Below, piece after piece: positions 17,613 to 26,544 of a stretch of 64,000 nt of DNA; position 1 is the first letter of the stretch; each line of letters starts with the position of its first letter. This DNA is from Microbulbifer rhizosphaerae (GTDB lineage Bacteria > Pseudomonadota > Gammaproteobacteria > Pseudomonadales > Cellvibrionaceae): the NCBI RefSeq assembly GCF_014191725.1, contig NZ_JACHWZ010000024.1:1-64000 (forward strand), given 5' to 3'. Both the position numbers and the translations under genes were made by a program. The notes below the pieces were generated by a model. That model was not told where the DNA came from and did not search any database. It worked only from the letters and a program-made list of their open reading frames with translations.

Positions 17613-18070
17613 TTATGGTTCTTTGTTCTTTAGTTTTGGCCCATCCGGACATCGCACCGCTCCGGAAACAAGAGCGGTAGAAAGCCTTATCATCTGGGTT
17701 CGATAAGGAATCCTGACGTGACGGAGTCACTACCAGTATGAACTCCGTTGTTCATCACAGACTCCAATAGAGGCAACCTATCCAATCTACTCCGGCTTGA
17801 ATGCACGGCGTTTGGGTGTGTCACGCTCCGCGGCCAAGTTGATTCTTGACTTGCGGTGAATTATACATCGGGCAGAGCTTGTGCACATGGAGTAGATGGT
17901 AATCGGACCCACCCCTATAGCGCATAACCGGTTCCACATCCAACCCATAGTTTGTAAACGGTTGTCACACCCGCGCGCCGAATACCCTGGATCATGGTAA
18001 AGTGAGCCCTCAAATAGCGCTTCCTGGCGCGGGCTCAACCGATGCCTTACACCACAATAGAGGAAAATAA
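17613..18070. other. Gene-free region; right part is the intact yciI-like leader
   Basis: About 460 bp without a credible gene. From 17991 onward it is the leader that was copied to 13362-13466. An 83-residue minus-strand ORF here has no domain and atypical composition. Confidence 0.45.
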
Positions 18071-18325
18071 ATGTCTCGGTACCTTGTCACGGCCTTCCGC
18101 ACCCCGCAATTCGACCCATTGGTGATCGACGAACACCGCGCCTTCCTGGACAACCTCAGGGAGCAGGGGAAACTGGAGCTCGCCGGCCCCTTCACAGACC
18201 AGTCCGGTGGCGCCTACCTGATCAAAGCCGAGAACCTGGAGGAAGCCGAGGCCCTGGCATTCAGTGATCCGGTGCATACCTCAAAGTCTTCAATTGTTTC
18301 GGTTTACGAGTGGAACGCAAAGTAA
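18071..18325 (+). CDS. YciI-like (YCII-related) small protein
   Basis: 84 residues of ferredoxin-like fold. The family marks are the early RYLVTAF strand, the DEHRAFLDNLREQGKLELAGPF block with the conserved His, G-x-x-x-x-GPF, and the GGAYLIKAENLEEAEALAFSDP region (quoted as GGAYLIKAENLEEAEAL). YciI relatives may be hydrolases or dehalogenase-like, with no settled substrate. An AGAGGAAAATAA ribosome site sits before the ATG. A truncated duplicate lies at 13362. Confidence 0.8.
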   Translation: MSRYLVTAFRTPQFDPLVIDEHRAFLDNLREQGKLELAGPFTDQSGGAYLIKAENLEEAEALAFSDPVHTSKSSIVSVYEWNAK

Positions 18326-18361
18326 GGGAATGCCAACCTCCAGGCTGGAGAAGGAGCCTCC

Positions 18362-19174
18362 ATGGCACCCACTTCTTTAAAGAAGAAGTCCAGAGCGCAG
18401 ACAATACACCGGGGAATTCAGTTGGCCTTTCTGCTGTGGTCGATGGTCTCGCTCTCGTGGCTCGCGAATTCCGTGCGAACCCAGAATGTTGCCGATGAAT
18501 TGCTCCGCAGCAGCAATGACTTGACAGTCCTGCACCGGACAACCACATTGGACTTCCTGCCCCGGAAGCGGCGTGCCGCGTCGGCACTGGTATTCATTTG
18601 CGGATCCGGTATTCACCCGGAGGCTTACGCCCCTCTTTTGCGTCCAATTGCCGATTTGGGTTATCCGGTATTCACTATCAAATTGCCCTACCGCTTCGCT
18701 CCGCTGGATTCCCACAAGGGTCAGGCTGTGGCCAGAGTGAGGAAAGTGGTTTCCGGTCATCCGGAAATTACCCATTGGGTGATAGCCGGCCATTCTCTGG
18801 GCGGGGCATTGGCGGCACGCGTTGCCCACACAACTGAAGGGTTGCATACCGCATTCGTTTTGATTGGCACCACACACCCGAAAGAGGATGACCTGTCGGG
18901 AATTGGTGCTCCTTTTACAAAAATTTACGCCACTAATGATGGTATTGCTCCGGTTGATCGAGTCATGGCTTCCAGGGCGCTTTTGCCAAAAGAGACCAAC
19001 TGGGTCCGGATACGGGGAGGAAACCACTCTCAGTTCGGGCACTATGGGCATCAGCTTTTCGACGGCGAGGCGACGATTACCCGGGAGGCGCAGCAGGCAA
19101 TTACACGTGGGGCTCTTCTCGAAGCATTGAGAGGGAAAGCTATTGCTACGCAGCCGTTCTTGCATTCCGAGTAA
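18362..19174 (+). CDS. Membrane-anchored alpha/beta hydrolase
   Basis: 270 residues. An N-terminal hydrophobic helix (about 20-36, LAFLLWSMVSLSWLA) anchors or exports the protein. The hydrolase fold has the elbow AGHSLGG with the nucleophile Ser near residue 145, an acid in ATNDGIAP (near 195) and the catalytic His in GGNHSQFG (near 220). The compact core without a lid resembles the dienelactone-hydrolase-like esterases. Substrate unknown. It starts 36 bp after the yciI-like gene, so the two may be co-transcribed. Confidence 0.78.
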   Translation: MAPTSLKKKSRAQTIHRGIQLAFLLWSMVSLSWLANSVRTQNVADELLRSSNDLTVLHRTTTLDFLPRKRRAASALVFICGSGIHPEAYAPLLRPIADLGYPVFTIKLPYRFAPLDSHKGQAVARVRKVVSGHPEITHWVIAGHSLGGALAARVAHTTEGLHTAFVLIGTTHPKEDDLSGIGAPFTKIYATNDGIAPVDRVMASRALLPKETNWVRIRGGNHSQFGHYGHQLFDGEATITREAQQAITRGALLEALRGKAIATQPFLHSE

Positions 19175-19323
19175 ACAAGCTTGCCGCCGCAAATGTCGCC
19201 CCGAGCAGCTCTCCTCCGAATAAAGTCAGGATTTCCGGACGTCGGCGTCTCCCGCCGTCGATGTGGCCAGAATTCGCCTATTCTGTACCTAATCTTTTCC
19301 CGAAAATCTCAAGTATTCCAATT

Positions 19324-19869
19324 ATGTCCATCGCCACTCTGCTTCGAGAATTCGCAACATACCTGCTGCTGGTGGCATTGATACTGGCAGCAGGGGCCTG
19401 CCACCGCAACGACGGCAGCTCCCGCGTAAGCACACCGGGGCCCAAACAGAACTCGTATGCCTTTGAGCCAACAGCCCAGTCCAGCCAAGTGCAGTGGATT
19501 TTGCCGACCAATATGGATGCCTATCGCCAACAGATGACCGACTTTGCCCAGACCGGCGGTGCAGACCCTTTTCCAGGCATTCCCATGGTACGCAAGCCCC
19601 TGGATCTCCAGGGCAGTGTGGAAGAGCGCGCCCGCGCACTGGCGCACAAGACTGCCGCCACGGTACTGGAGAACCGCCCCGGTGCAACCGAGGTTGTTCA
19701 ATTCCAGCTCCAGGGCAGCACCGCCTATATCCAGTTCGGTATGGATGTCGATGGCTGGGCGGGAGTCTCCGTGGCAATAGCGATGGTGCATCCACTGGTC
19801 GCTCTGAACCTGAAGCAATTCCCGCAGATAGATGCGGTGCGTTTCGAGGCGCCGCCAGAGGGAAATTAA
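19324..19869 (+). CDS. Predicted lipoprotein of unknown function
   Basis: 181 residues. The N-terminus is a lipoprotein signal with lipobox L-A-A-G-A-C (Cys about residue 26). The mature part has a helical stretch (SVEERARALAHKTAATVLEN) followed by a beta hairpin (EVVQFQLQGSTAYIQFG). No domain is recognised. The ATG at 19324 is selected because it gives a proper signal peptide; the ATG at 19261 would bury it. It stands between the hydrolase and a DUF6544-like gene, all on the plus strand. Confidence 0.65.
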   Translation: MSIATLLREFATYLLLVALILAAGACHRNDGSSRVSTPGPKQNSYAFEPTAQSSQVQWILPTNMDAYRQQMTDFAQTGGADPFPGIPMVRKPLDLQGSVEERARALAHKTAATVLENRPGATEVVQFQLQGSTAYIQFGMDVDGWAGVSVAIAMVHPLVALNLKQFPQIDAVRFEAPPEGN

Positions 19870-20041
19870 ACCGCCCCGGCCCCATCACCACAGGGAGGGG
19901 AGCGTCCGCAGCTGCTTCCAAGCAAGATACTGCAGGAGAAGCGAAGATCAGCGAAATATCTTCTGAGCCCCGCCGAAGCCAACCGGTGGCGGATGCAATC
20001 AAAAAAGTTCAATATAACCCCGCTATCCCGGGGATTAGTTC

Positions 20042-20893
20042 ATGGATCTTACTGTCATCCTTGTAATCATCGCGATCGGCTCACTGGGGGCGGCCGTCGT
20101 ATATGGCACTTCCCGCTGGGAAGCGAGTACCCGGAAACTGCGTGCCCGTCTCGAAGCAGGCGCCCTGCCGGTCGCCCCGGCAATCGTCGATTTTCGCGAA
20201 CTCAAGGGACTGCCGGTACCGGTCCAGCGCTATTTCCGGACGGTACTCAAGGAGGGCCAACCGATGGTCAGCGGTGTCCTTATGCGACATCGGGGAACCT
20301 TCAATATGGGTGAAACAGCGGACCGCTGGAAACCGTTTTCTTCCGACCAGCAGGTGATCACCCGGCGGCCGGGTTTCCATTGGGATGGCAAGATTGCAAT
20401 AACCCCCGGCTTCCCGGCCCGCGTGTATGACGCTTATATCGGCGGCGAAGGTATCCTGCATGCCGCCTTGCTCGGCTTGTTTACCGTAGCCGATCTGCGC
20501 GGCACACATGAAATCGCGGAAGGCGAACTCATGCGTTTCTTCGCCGAGGCGGCGTGGTATCCAACCGCCTTGCTCCCGAGCCAGGGAGTTCGCTGGGAGC
20601 CGGTCGATGAGCGTTCCGCGCAGGCCACACTGTTCGACGGCACGGCAGCCCCGACGTTGCTGTTCCGCTTCAACGACGCCGGTGTAATCGAGACAGTGCA
20701 TGCAGAAGCCCGCGGCCGTACCCTGAGGAATCAGGTTGTCCCGACACCCTGGCAGGGGCATTTCTGGAACTATCGAGAGCGCAAGGGCATGCGGGTGCCG
20801 CTCAATAGCGAGGGAGCCTGGCTGTTGCCGGAGGGCGCAAAACCATACTGGCGCGGGCATATTACCAATATCACCTATAACTTTGCGGGGTAA
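20042..20893 (+). CDS. DUF6544/DUF6920-like membrane-anchored protein
   Basis: 283 residues: one N-terminal helix (VILVIIAIGSLGAAVVYG) and a large soluble domain. Conserved-looking blocks include LPVPVQRYFRTVL, HRGTFNM, AWYPTALLPSQGVRWEP and YWRGHITNITYNF, which I recall from the DUF6544 (DUF6920) family, often found near oxidoreductases. Its function is unknown. The soluble part probably faces the periplasm. It is a single gene whose ATG overlaps the frame end of a spurious ORF. Confidence 0.7.
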   Translation: MDLTVILVIIAIGSLGAAVVYGTSRWEASTRKLRARLEAGALPVAPAIVDFRELKGLPVPVQRYFRTVLKEGQPMVSGVLMRHRGTFNMGETADRWKPFSSDQQVITRRPGFHWDGKIAITPGFPARVYDAYIGGEGILHAALLGLFTVADLRGTHEIAEGELMRFFAEAAWYPTALLPSQGVRWEPVDERSAQATLFDGTAAPTLLFRFNDAGVIETVHAEARGRTLRNQVVPTPWQGHFWNYRERKGMRVPLNSEGAWLLPEGAKPYWRGHITNITYNFAG

Positions 20894-21172
20894 AGGAAAG
20901 GGGAAGGGAATGCAATACCCTGCGCAGAAGTTTCCCAGGCAGGGTATTCCCGAATAAACCCCGAGGGTCACCACCTCTTCAAGGGCCGACGGGCTTATCA
21001 GCGAACTGACCGGGATGGACCGACCCAGATGGGCAATAGAGGTCATTCCACACAGGCATATCCGGCACCCTAGGCTATTATTGCTATAGGCGCGAATTTC
21101 TTCGAGCAGATATGCGCCAGCAGCCCCGGCCTGCGCCGCCGGGAACCATCCCTATGCGTGGGGAGTTACACC
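20894..21172. other. Spacer without recognisable features
   Basis: Nearly 280 bp. It carries AAGGGG and GGGAAGGG repeats right after the stop and no credible ORF or clear terminator. Confidence 0.4.
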
Positions 21173-21658
21173 ATGTCGATGTGCCACAATGCCCGTTTTT
21201 CCCTGGCTGCCGGTTTCCTGGCCCTGGTCACCGTGCTGACCTCGGCGATGGCAAACGCCCAATCCACATCTGAATCCGAATCCCGCACGCTGTACCAGCG
21301 GCTCGGGGGCCTCATGCCCATCTCCGTGGTGGTGAGCGACCTTATCGACGTACTGGTCACAGATCCGGAGATCAACCGCAATCCCGCGGTAGACGCGGCC
21401 CGCAAACGGGTGCCGGCTCCCTACTTGAAATTCCAGGTGACCGCACAGGTCTGCCAGGTCACCGGCGGCCCCTGCAAGTACACCGGGCGCAGTATGAAAG
21501 AGGCTCACGCCCACCTGAATATCACCGAGGACGAATGGCAGCGGATGATCACGCTGCTGAAGCAGGTCCTTGCCAAGCATAAGGTACCGGCGCAGGAGAG
21601 CCGGGAGCTGCTGGATATCGTCAACTCCACCAAGCCGGATATTGTGACCCGCCCGTAG
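21173..21658 (+). CDS. Exported group I truncated haemoglobin-like protein
   Basis: 161 residues with a signal peptide (core FSLAAGFLALVTVLTSAMANA) ahead of a 2-on-2 globin: TLYQRLGG at the start, VCQVTGGPCKYTGRSMKEAH in the middle with the proximal His of AHAHL, then NITEDEW. These are the usual group I trHb landmarks. The two Cys of VCQVTGGPC might form a disulfide in the periplasm. Periplasmic globins may detoxify NO or sense oxygen. GTG at 21158 is possible but ATG at 21173 has the GGGGAG site. Confidence 0.8.
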   Translation: MSMCHNARFSLAAGFLALVTVLTSAMANAQSTSESESRTLYQRLGGLMPISVVVSDLIDVLVTDPEINRNPAVDAARKRVPAPYLKFQVTAQVCQVTGGPCKYTGRSMKEAHAHLNITEDEWQRMITLLKQVLAKHKVPAQESRELLDIVNSTKPDIVTRP

Positions 21659-21695
21659 CAGGAGCGGAAACAGTTCTGGAAGCACGGAATGCACC

Positions 21696-21908
21696 ATGAA
21701 ACTCGAAGGGCGCTGCCGCTGCCAAGCCGTCCACTTCAGTGTCGAGTCCCGGCCCCTTCCCCCTCAATCGCTGCTACTGCTCCAACTGCCGCAAGACGGC
21801 CGGTGGCTGCGCTGTCGATTCGTACGGAGAAGTAAGATGCCCGGGGCGGCTGTGAAGCGGCTCTACCGGGCTGTGACACCGTGCCGGCATTGGCGGTTAT
21901 CCTATTAA
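21696..21908 (+). pseudogene. GFA (glutathione-dependent formaldehyde-activating/CENP-V) family fragment
   Basis: It opens MKLEGRCRCQAVHFSVESRP, with the first CxC zinc ligands of a GFA domain. The continuation RCYCSNCRKTAGGCAVDSYGE is in another frame, so a frameshift lies near 21760. The shifted frame stops at 21853-21855 and the rest of the family (about 90 residues, with the last Cys pair) is absent. Non-functional remnant. Another zinc-fold relative, DUF6151, is 0.8 kb downstream and is also frameshifted. Confidence 0.75.
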
Positions 21909-22047
21909 ACTGGCACGAGCGCCCGCAGGGGACCCCCGGCGTTCGCCGGGATAACTATTTTACTGATCAGGCCTACTAAACTCCCTAGTGCCCCTGTCTG
22001 GTAACAGGTTCATAACTTCCCCAAATCCATCTAGCTAGAGGGCCAAT

Positions 22048-22632
22048 ATGGCCTACGAATTCACCAGCCTGCAGCAACTGCTCGACCATATCGCCAAAAC
22101 TGCCCGGCACCGCAAGCGGATCTCCCTGGACATGGTGGTCAGGGCAGTCGGGCAGCGTTCTTTCGCCCCCCTTTTGTTACTGGTGGGTATTATCCTGTTT
22201 TCGCCCCTCAGCGGTATTCCCGGCCTTCCCACGACCATGGCTCTATTGGTGTTACTGGTTGCAGTTCAGCTCCTCCTTGGGCGTAAACATTTCTGGATGC
22301 CGGGATGGATGCTGCATCGATCCATCTCCAAGGCCAGACTAATCAAGGCGTTGCACTGGCTGCAATCCCCCACAAGAGCTATTGACCGCTGGCTGCATCC
22401 CCGCCTGAGATTATTGGTAGGGCGTACAGGCACCTACGTAATCGCGATAATCTGTGTTGTTATCGCCCTGGTGCTACCGATTATGGAAGTGGTGCCCTTC
22501 TCCGCAACCGCTGCAGGTTTAACACTGACCGCTTTCGGCCTGGCACTGGTAGCCCAAGATGGATTATTGGCCATGTTAGCCTTTGTATTTACTACAGCCA
22601 CGTTTGGACTGGTTATCCTTGCCCTGATTTGA
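22048..22632 (+). CDS. exoD: ExoD-family exopolysaccharide synthesis membrane protein
   Basis: 194 residues with four or five hydrophobic segments. SFAPLLLLVGIILFSPLSGIPGLPT (quoted partly: LLLLVGIILFSPLSGIPG) is the ExoD hallmark, followed by LGRKHFWMP and MEVVPFSATAAG. ExoD proteins sit in the inner membrane and are linked to exopolysaccharide production and alkali tolerance, with no known enzymatic activity. It has no neighbours of a polysaccharide pathway here. Confidence 0.82.
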   Translation: MAYEFTSLQQLLDHIAKTARHRKRISLDMVVRAVGQRSFAPLLLLVGIILFSPLSGIPGLPTTMALLVLLVAVQLLLGRKHFWMPGWMLHRSISKARLIKALHWLQSPTRAIDRWLHPRLRLLVGRTGTYVIAIICVVIALVLPIMEVVPFSATAAGLTLTAFGLALVAQDGLLAMLAFVFTTATFGLVILALI

Positions 22633-22693
22633 ACAATACGCGATCATTCTACTGATTGAGGCACAGAAAAAATCCAGGGAATGAAACACACAA

Positions 22694-23273
22694 ATGGTAA
22701 ATATAAAACTGAAGTGTAGCTGTAGCGCAGTTGAAGGCAAAGTTGTGGGTATTTCACCGAATACGGGGACCCGCCTCGTCTGTTACTGCGATGATTGCCA
22801 GGCTTTCGCCCGCTACCTGGGCCGGGAGAAAGAGATAGCGGACCAGAATGGTGGAACGGATATTTTCCAGTTGCCGCCATCCCGGATCGAAATAAGCAAG
22901 GGTAAGGAGCAGTTACGCTGTATGCGCCTGACTCCCAAAGGCATGAACCGCTGGTACACCGACTGCTGCAAAACGCCGATTGGCAACACCGTATCCGGCG
23001 GTATGCCCTTTGTCGGTATGATTCACAACTTTATGGACAACGCCAAAAGCCGGGATACCGATCTCGGCCCGGTGCTTGGCCATGTACAGACGAAGTTTGC
23101 CAAGGGGATACTCCCCCGAGCGCAATCATTCGGGAGTTCCGCTGGGTATCATCTTGCGTTTCCTGCGCAAAATACTTATAGCCAAATTGCGCGGTCAGGG
23201 CCAGCCCTCTCCGTTTTTTGATTCGAAGGGAGTACCGGTTTCCACTCCCACGGTCTTATCACCTGAAAATTAA
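22694..23273 (+). pseudogene. DUF6151 (GFA-like) protein with C-terminal frameshift
   Basis: The first frame holds LKCSCSAVEGKV, RLVCYCDDCQAFARYLG and RWYTDCCKTPIGNT, the zinc-binding Cys layout of DUF6151. Near 23115-23125 the frame slips. The second frame then carries the family tail SGVPLGIILRFLRKILIAKLRGQ ending at 23273, while the first frame runs on with unrelated residues to 23221. Either a sequencing error or a recent inactivation. The role of the family is unknown. Confidence 0.72.
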
Positions 23274-23468
23274 GATGAGAATCATTTGACAAAGCTTACT
23301 TGCAAATGAATCGTGCCACAGACAGGACCTGTATTCGTCATCCGTAGCAGTACATCCGACCCAATCTGGCGCCTAGGCATCCAAGTTAGCACATCAGGTA
23401 TCGAGAAGGCCTCTTATTATAACTAGAATATCTTATTCAAAATTTGCAACTATTCCGTATCAAGATAT

Positions 23469-26411
23469 TTATACAACAATCGTTCGATTGATCAGTAACT
23501 TGTTAATAAAAGGCCTATTACCGCGACGCTCATGCTGCAAGATCCAGAACTTGATCAGCGCCGGCCAGTAAAGATCACTTGTATCAACCCCAAAATCATC
23601 AAGCACGACAAGCTGAAGGTCAAGTTCATAACTGCACGTAGAGGGATCTTTTATTCTCATCGCATCGAGATAGACCTCCAAGCCTTGTGTACCACCAATA
23701 ATTGCCTTGAGTGCTGCGCTATCGCCAAAACCAAAGTGGAAACTAGGTACGGGACTTAAACTGAAAGCCCTACAGTCAATTTTTTGCAACGCTCTCATGG
23801 TCCTCATTTGTGCAGCCAATTGTGTTTGTACATTTCTAACTGCATTATTAACCGAAGTACAATGAGTGGCATCTCTATTCAGATTAGAGCCAACCCCGTG
23901 AGTCCATGTCGCTCCTGTTCCTCCGCGGAAATGAGAAACCATAGCTCTTCCATCAGAACCAGCCAATAGCCCTAACACATTATTCATGCCAAATTCCAGC
24001 AAGCTATCTGGCATTAGCCTGAAAGGCGCAACTTTAACCCATTCCCAAGTACTAAGAGACGGAAAGTCATAATAATTGAAGTCATCACCTCTACCATAAT
24101 GTGGTGTACGTTCACCGAGAAAATGTCGTTTTGGGCAAATAAATGGACAGGGTGACACGGCTCTAGTTGAAGGTACCGTCTGCTGTGAATCTATCTGTTG
24201 CTGCTGCGATCCGGAAGGTTGTGAGCCTGTAACCGACCCCGGCAAAGGACCAGGTGCTGCCGGATTTGGCGCTGGTATTGGCACTGGCGCTTCTGGAGTT
24301 GGAACAGGTGATGGCGGCGATGGGACCGGGATCCTACCAGGCATAGGTAGAGGCGAAGTAGTTCCAGGTGCTGATGACTGAGGAGTATCTATACTTTCTC
24401 TTCTCGATTCAATCGGCCGACGCACTCGAATTTTTGTTTCTCCAGGAGCCGCAAAAGGATTCGGGTAATCTGCTGCGGAAAATCGCCTCAATGGCATGGA
24501 AAGTACTGGGAGATTGGCATCCTCTCCAAGCCCCTCATGGTAATGAATGTTCCAGTTTTGCCCATCCGAACGTACGACCTCAAACCTGCTGCCATCATTG
24601 TAGGAAAATCCAAGAGAATTGGTATCACCCGACGATATAGCTGATCGGGCGGCATCGACAAGGTCATTCATCTTGCCAACCATAGCATTGACAAACGCTG
24701 CCCTGAATTTTGGTCTGAAATAGCCATGCCCTTGAAATCTGAAGTCTCCGGTAGAACTCATATCAGAAATAATAGCGTTCTCCAGCCTCCAATTGGAGAA
24801 ATTTCCATGCACATTGGCGTACACTTGATTCATATCATCAAATGCATCGTGATTAAAGAATATCACATGATCACCAATAATTAACTCGTCTTCAGAATTA
24901 AGCTCTACCATCTGTAGAGACTGATACTGACCGGAGCTTGTTGAGCTATCAGCAACGATATTTTCATAGCTATTCCAGCGTATTTCCAGGTTTATATCAC
25001 CTTCAAACACTGCCCGATTAAAATCAGTTCTACCCATCGCATTGGCCATGACGAAAAACTGCTGAGCAGAAACCATATAGTCGCAATGCATTAATGTACG
25101 AAGACAGGCACTATTTTGATGGTTAAAAATCAGCGTACGCAATGCTTCATAAGCTTGACTCTTACCATCATTTGACAATTCAAACCAATAATGATCTGCA
25201 GAAGTAGATGGATGCACGATCCAGTATGCTTCAGCTGCTTGGGAAACCCGCGGTCCAGGGTCATCACCGCAGGAACGCGGATAACCTGTTGGCCTGGAAC
25301 TGTAGGTTCTGCCTTGGCTGGCACGCATAAACAGGCTAATCAATGCTCTTTTTCTTACCTCCTGTACAGCCTCCTGATAACTATCAAAATACAAGTCTGT
25401 CCTAACCCTATGAAGACTCCGTATTATTGAAGCTATTAATTCACGCCGGTAAGATTTACTGGAAACAAAATCGAATTCTTCACCAGTTCCATTGATAATA
25501 TCATCGTAATCGTGATGTACAGTACCGATATCATTTATATATTCCTCCACCTCTTCATTTGTCACTGCCCGGAGATTCTCTCTGGTTCCCACTTGAACGG
25601 TACCCAACAAAGGAAAATTTCTTTCCTCCGGAGTTATTGTGCGCATGACAATACGTCGCTGTATGGCTGGTGCCGATGGAACTGCACCCTGTTGCACCAC
25701 ATGGGTCAACTCATGAGCCATTAAACCAACATTACTACTACTTTGCCCTTCACCTAGATGGATGTTATTTTTATGAGTAAAGGCCATGGCATTTATATCC
25801 TTGGCAGCCTGCCTTGATCCATTACTGGAGTGAACACGAACATCGGACAAATCCGCCCCCAGAACCGGCTCAACCTGACCTCGGACTGCTTCCGGCAATG
25901 GAGCACCAGAGCCCGGAGAAGAAACAGCTTGCTGTACGCTGGTCGAGGGCTGGTTAGCTCCTCCTCCACTTTCGAATTTACGCTGAACAGCAATCTCGTC
26001 ATCTTGCTCGCATTCGGCGCATAGCCGTTGCACAGGCGACGTACTCAGCAGCTTGGTTTGTACAGGTTTCTCCTCTTCCTCCTGAGGAAAAGATGCGGCC
26101 TGCATGCGCATCACAGTGTCGGCAACGGAATCAGCTTCACGTTCGTACTCATCATCCGCAGCACCCACGGTCAGCTTCGGCTGAACGACTGTTTCCGGCA
26201 GTTGATTTTTCGGCTCATTTTCGCAGCTAGTGCACATCCTTTGCACTAAACCCTCTACAGGGTTAGGCTGGATCATTCCCGTTGACAACCCTTGCCATAG
26301 CGGATTGACCAAATTTGCTCCGCTTTCCGTTCTTGATGCCCGGTTACCATGCATTGCTGACTTATTTCCTGAGCCAACCGTGCTGTCGTTCTTGGTTTGC
26401 AGATGGTTCAT
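23469..26411 (-). CDS. CIS-linked DUF4157 effector with Tgl-type transglutaminase-like domain
   Basis: 980 residues. The N-terminus has NPLWQG and two VQR(M/L)C-x-x-C motifs (57-63, 127-134). DUF4157 (about 168-245) carries the zinc-protease-like HELTH at 233-237. Residues about 312-570 follow the Bacillus Tgl transglutaminase layout: Cys443 in MHCDYMVSAQ, IGDHVIFFNHDAFD (compare GDCLYFKNPEFD), WRLENAI with Glu544, FQGHGYF with His562. A Pro-rich linker (676-727) leads to a novel C-terminal domain (about 750-980; DDFGVD, FWILQHERRG). DUF4157 is a common module of CIS cargo. I infer a translocated enzyme that crosslinks or deamidates host glutamines. Last gene of the CIS operon; lower GC than the structural genes. 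Confidence 0.72.
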   Translation of the reverse strand: MNHLQTKNDSTVGSGNKSAMHGNRASRTESGANLVNPLWQGLSTGMIQPNPVEGLVQRMCTSCENEPKNQLPETVVQPKLTVGAADDEYEREADSVADTVMRMQAASFPQEEEEKPVQTKLLSTSPVQRLCAECEQDDEIAVQRKFESGGGANQPSTSVQQAVSSPGSGAPLPEAVRGQVEPVLGADLSDVRVHSSNGSRQAAKDINAMAFTHKNNIHLGEGQSSSNVGLMAHELTHVVQQGAVPSAPAIQRRIVMRTITPEERNFPLLGTVQVGTRENLRAVTNEEVEEYINDIGTVHHDYDDIINGTGEEFDFVSSKSYRRELIASIIRSLHRVRTDLYFDSYQEAVQEVRKRALISLFMRASQGRTYSSRPTGYPRSCGDDPGPRVSQAAEAYWIVHPSTSADHYWFELSNDGKSQAYEALRTLIFNHQNSACLRTLMHCDYMVSAQQFFVMANAMGRTDFNRAVFEGDINLEIRWNSYENIVADSSTSSGQYQSLQMVELNSEDELIIGDHVIFFNHDAFDDMNQVYANVHGNFSNWRLENAIISDMSSTGDFRFQGHGYFRPKFRAAFVNAMVGKMNDLVDAARSAISSGDTNSLGFSYNDGSRFEVVRSDGQNWNIHYHEGLGEDANLPVLSMPLRRFSAADYPNPFAAPGETKIRVRRPIESRRESIDTPQSSAPGTTSPLPMPGRIPVPSPPSPVPTPEAPVPIPAPNPAAPGPLPGSVTGSQPSGSQQQQIDSQQTVPSTRAVSPCPFICPKRHFLGERTPHYGRGDDFNYYDFPSLSTWEWVKVAPFRLMPDSLLEFGMNNVLGLLAGSDGRAMVSHFRGGTGATWTHGVGSNLNRDATHCTSVNNAVRNVQTQLAAQMRTMRALQKIDCRAFSLSPVPSFHFGFGDSAALKAIIGGTQGLEVYLDAMRIKDPSTCSYELDLQLVVLDDFGVDTSDLYWPALIKFWILQHERRGNRPFINKLLINRTIVV

Positions 26412-26544
26412 CTATCCGTAACTCCAGTGTCTACACTCCACTATTACATCTACACCTGCTTACAATCCGAAGGAAATTTAGTATTCGCAATCACTATCTC
26501 ATCGCGGATCACGACTGATACTCCATTCATTTTGCAGTATATCT

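Noticed and set aside
20081..21046. 321-codon minus-strand ORF
   Set aside because: Antisense to the DUF6544-like gene; no recognisable protein.
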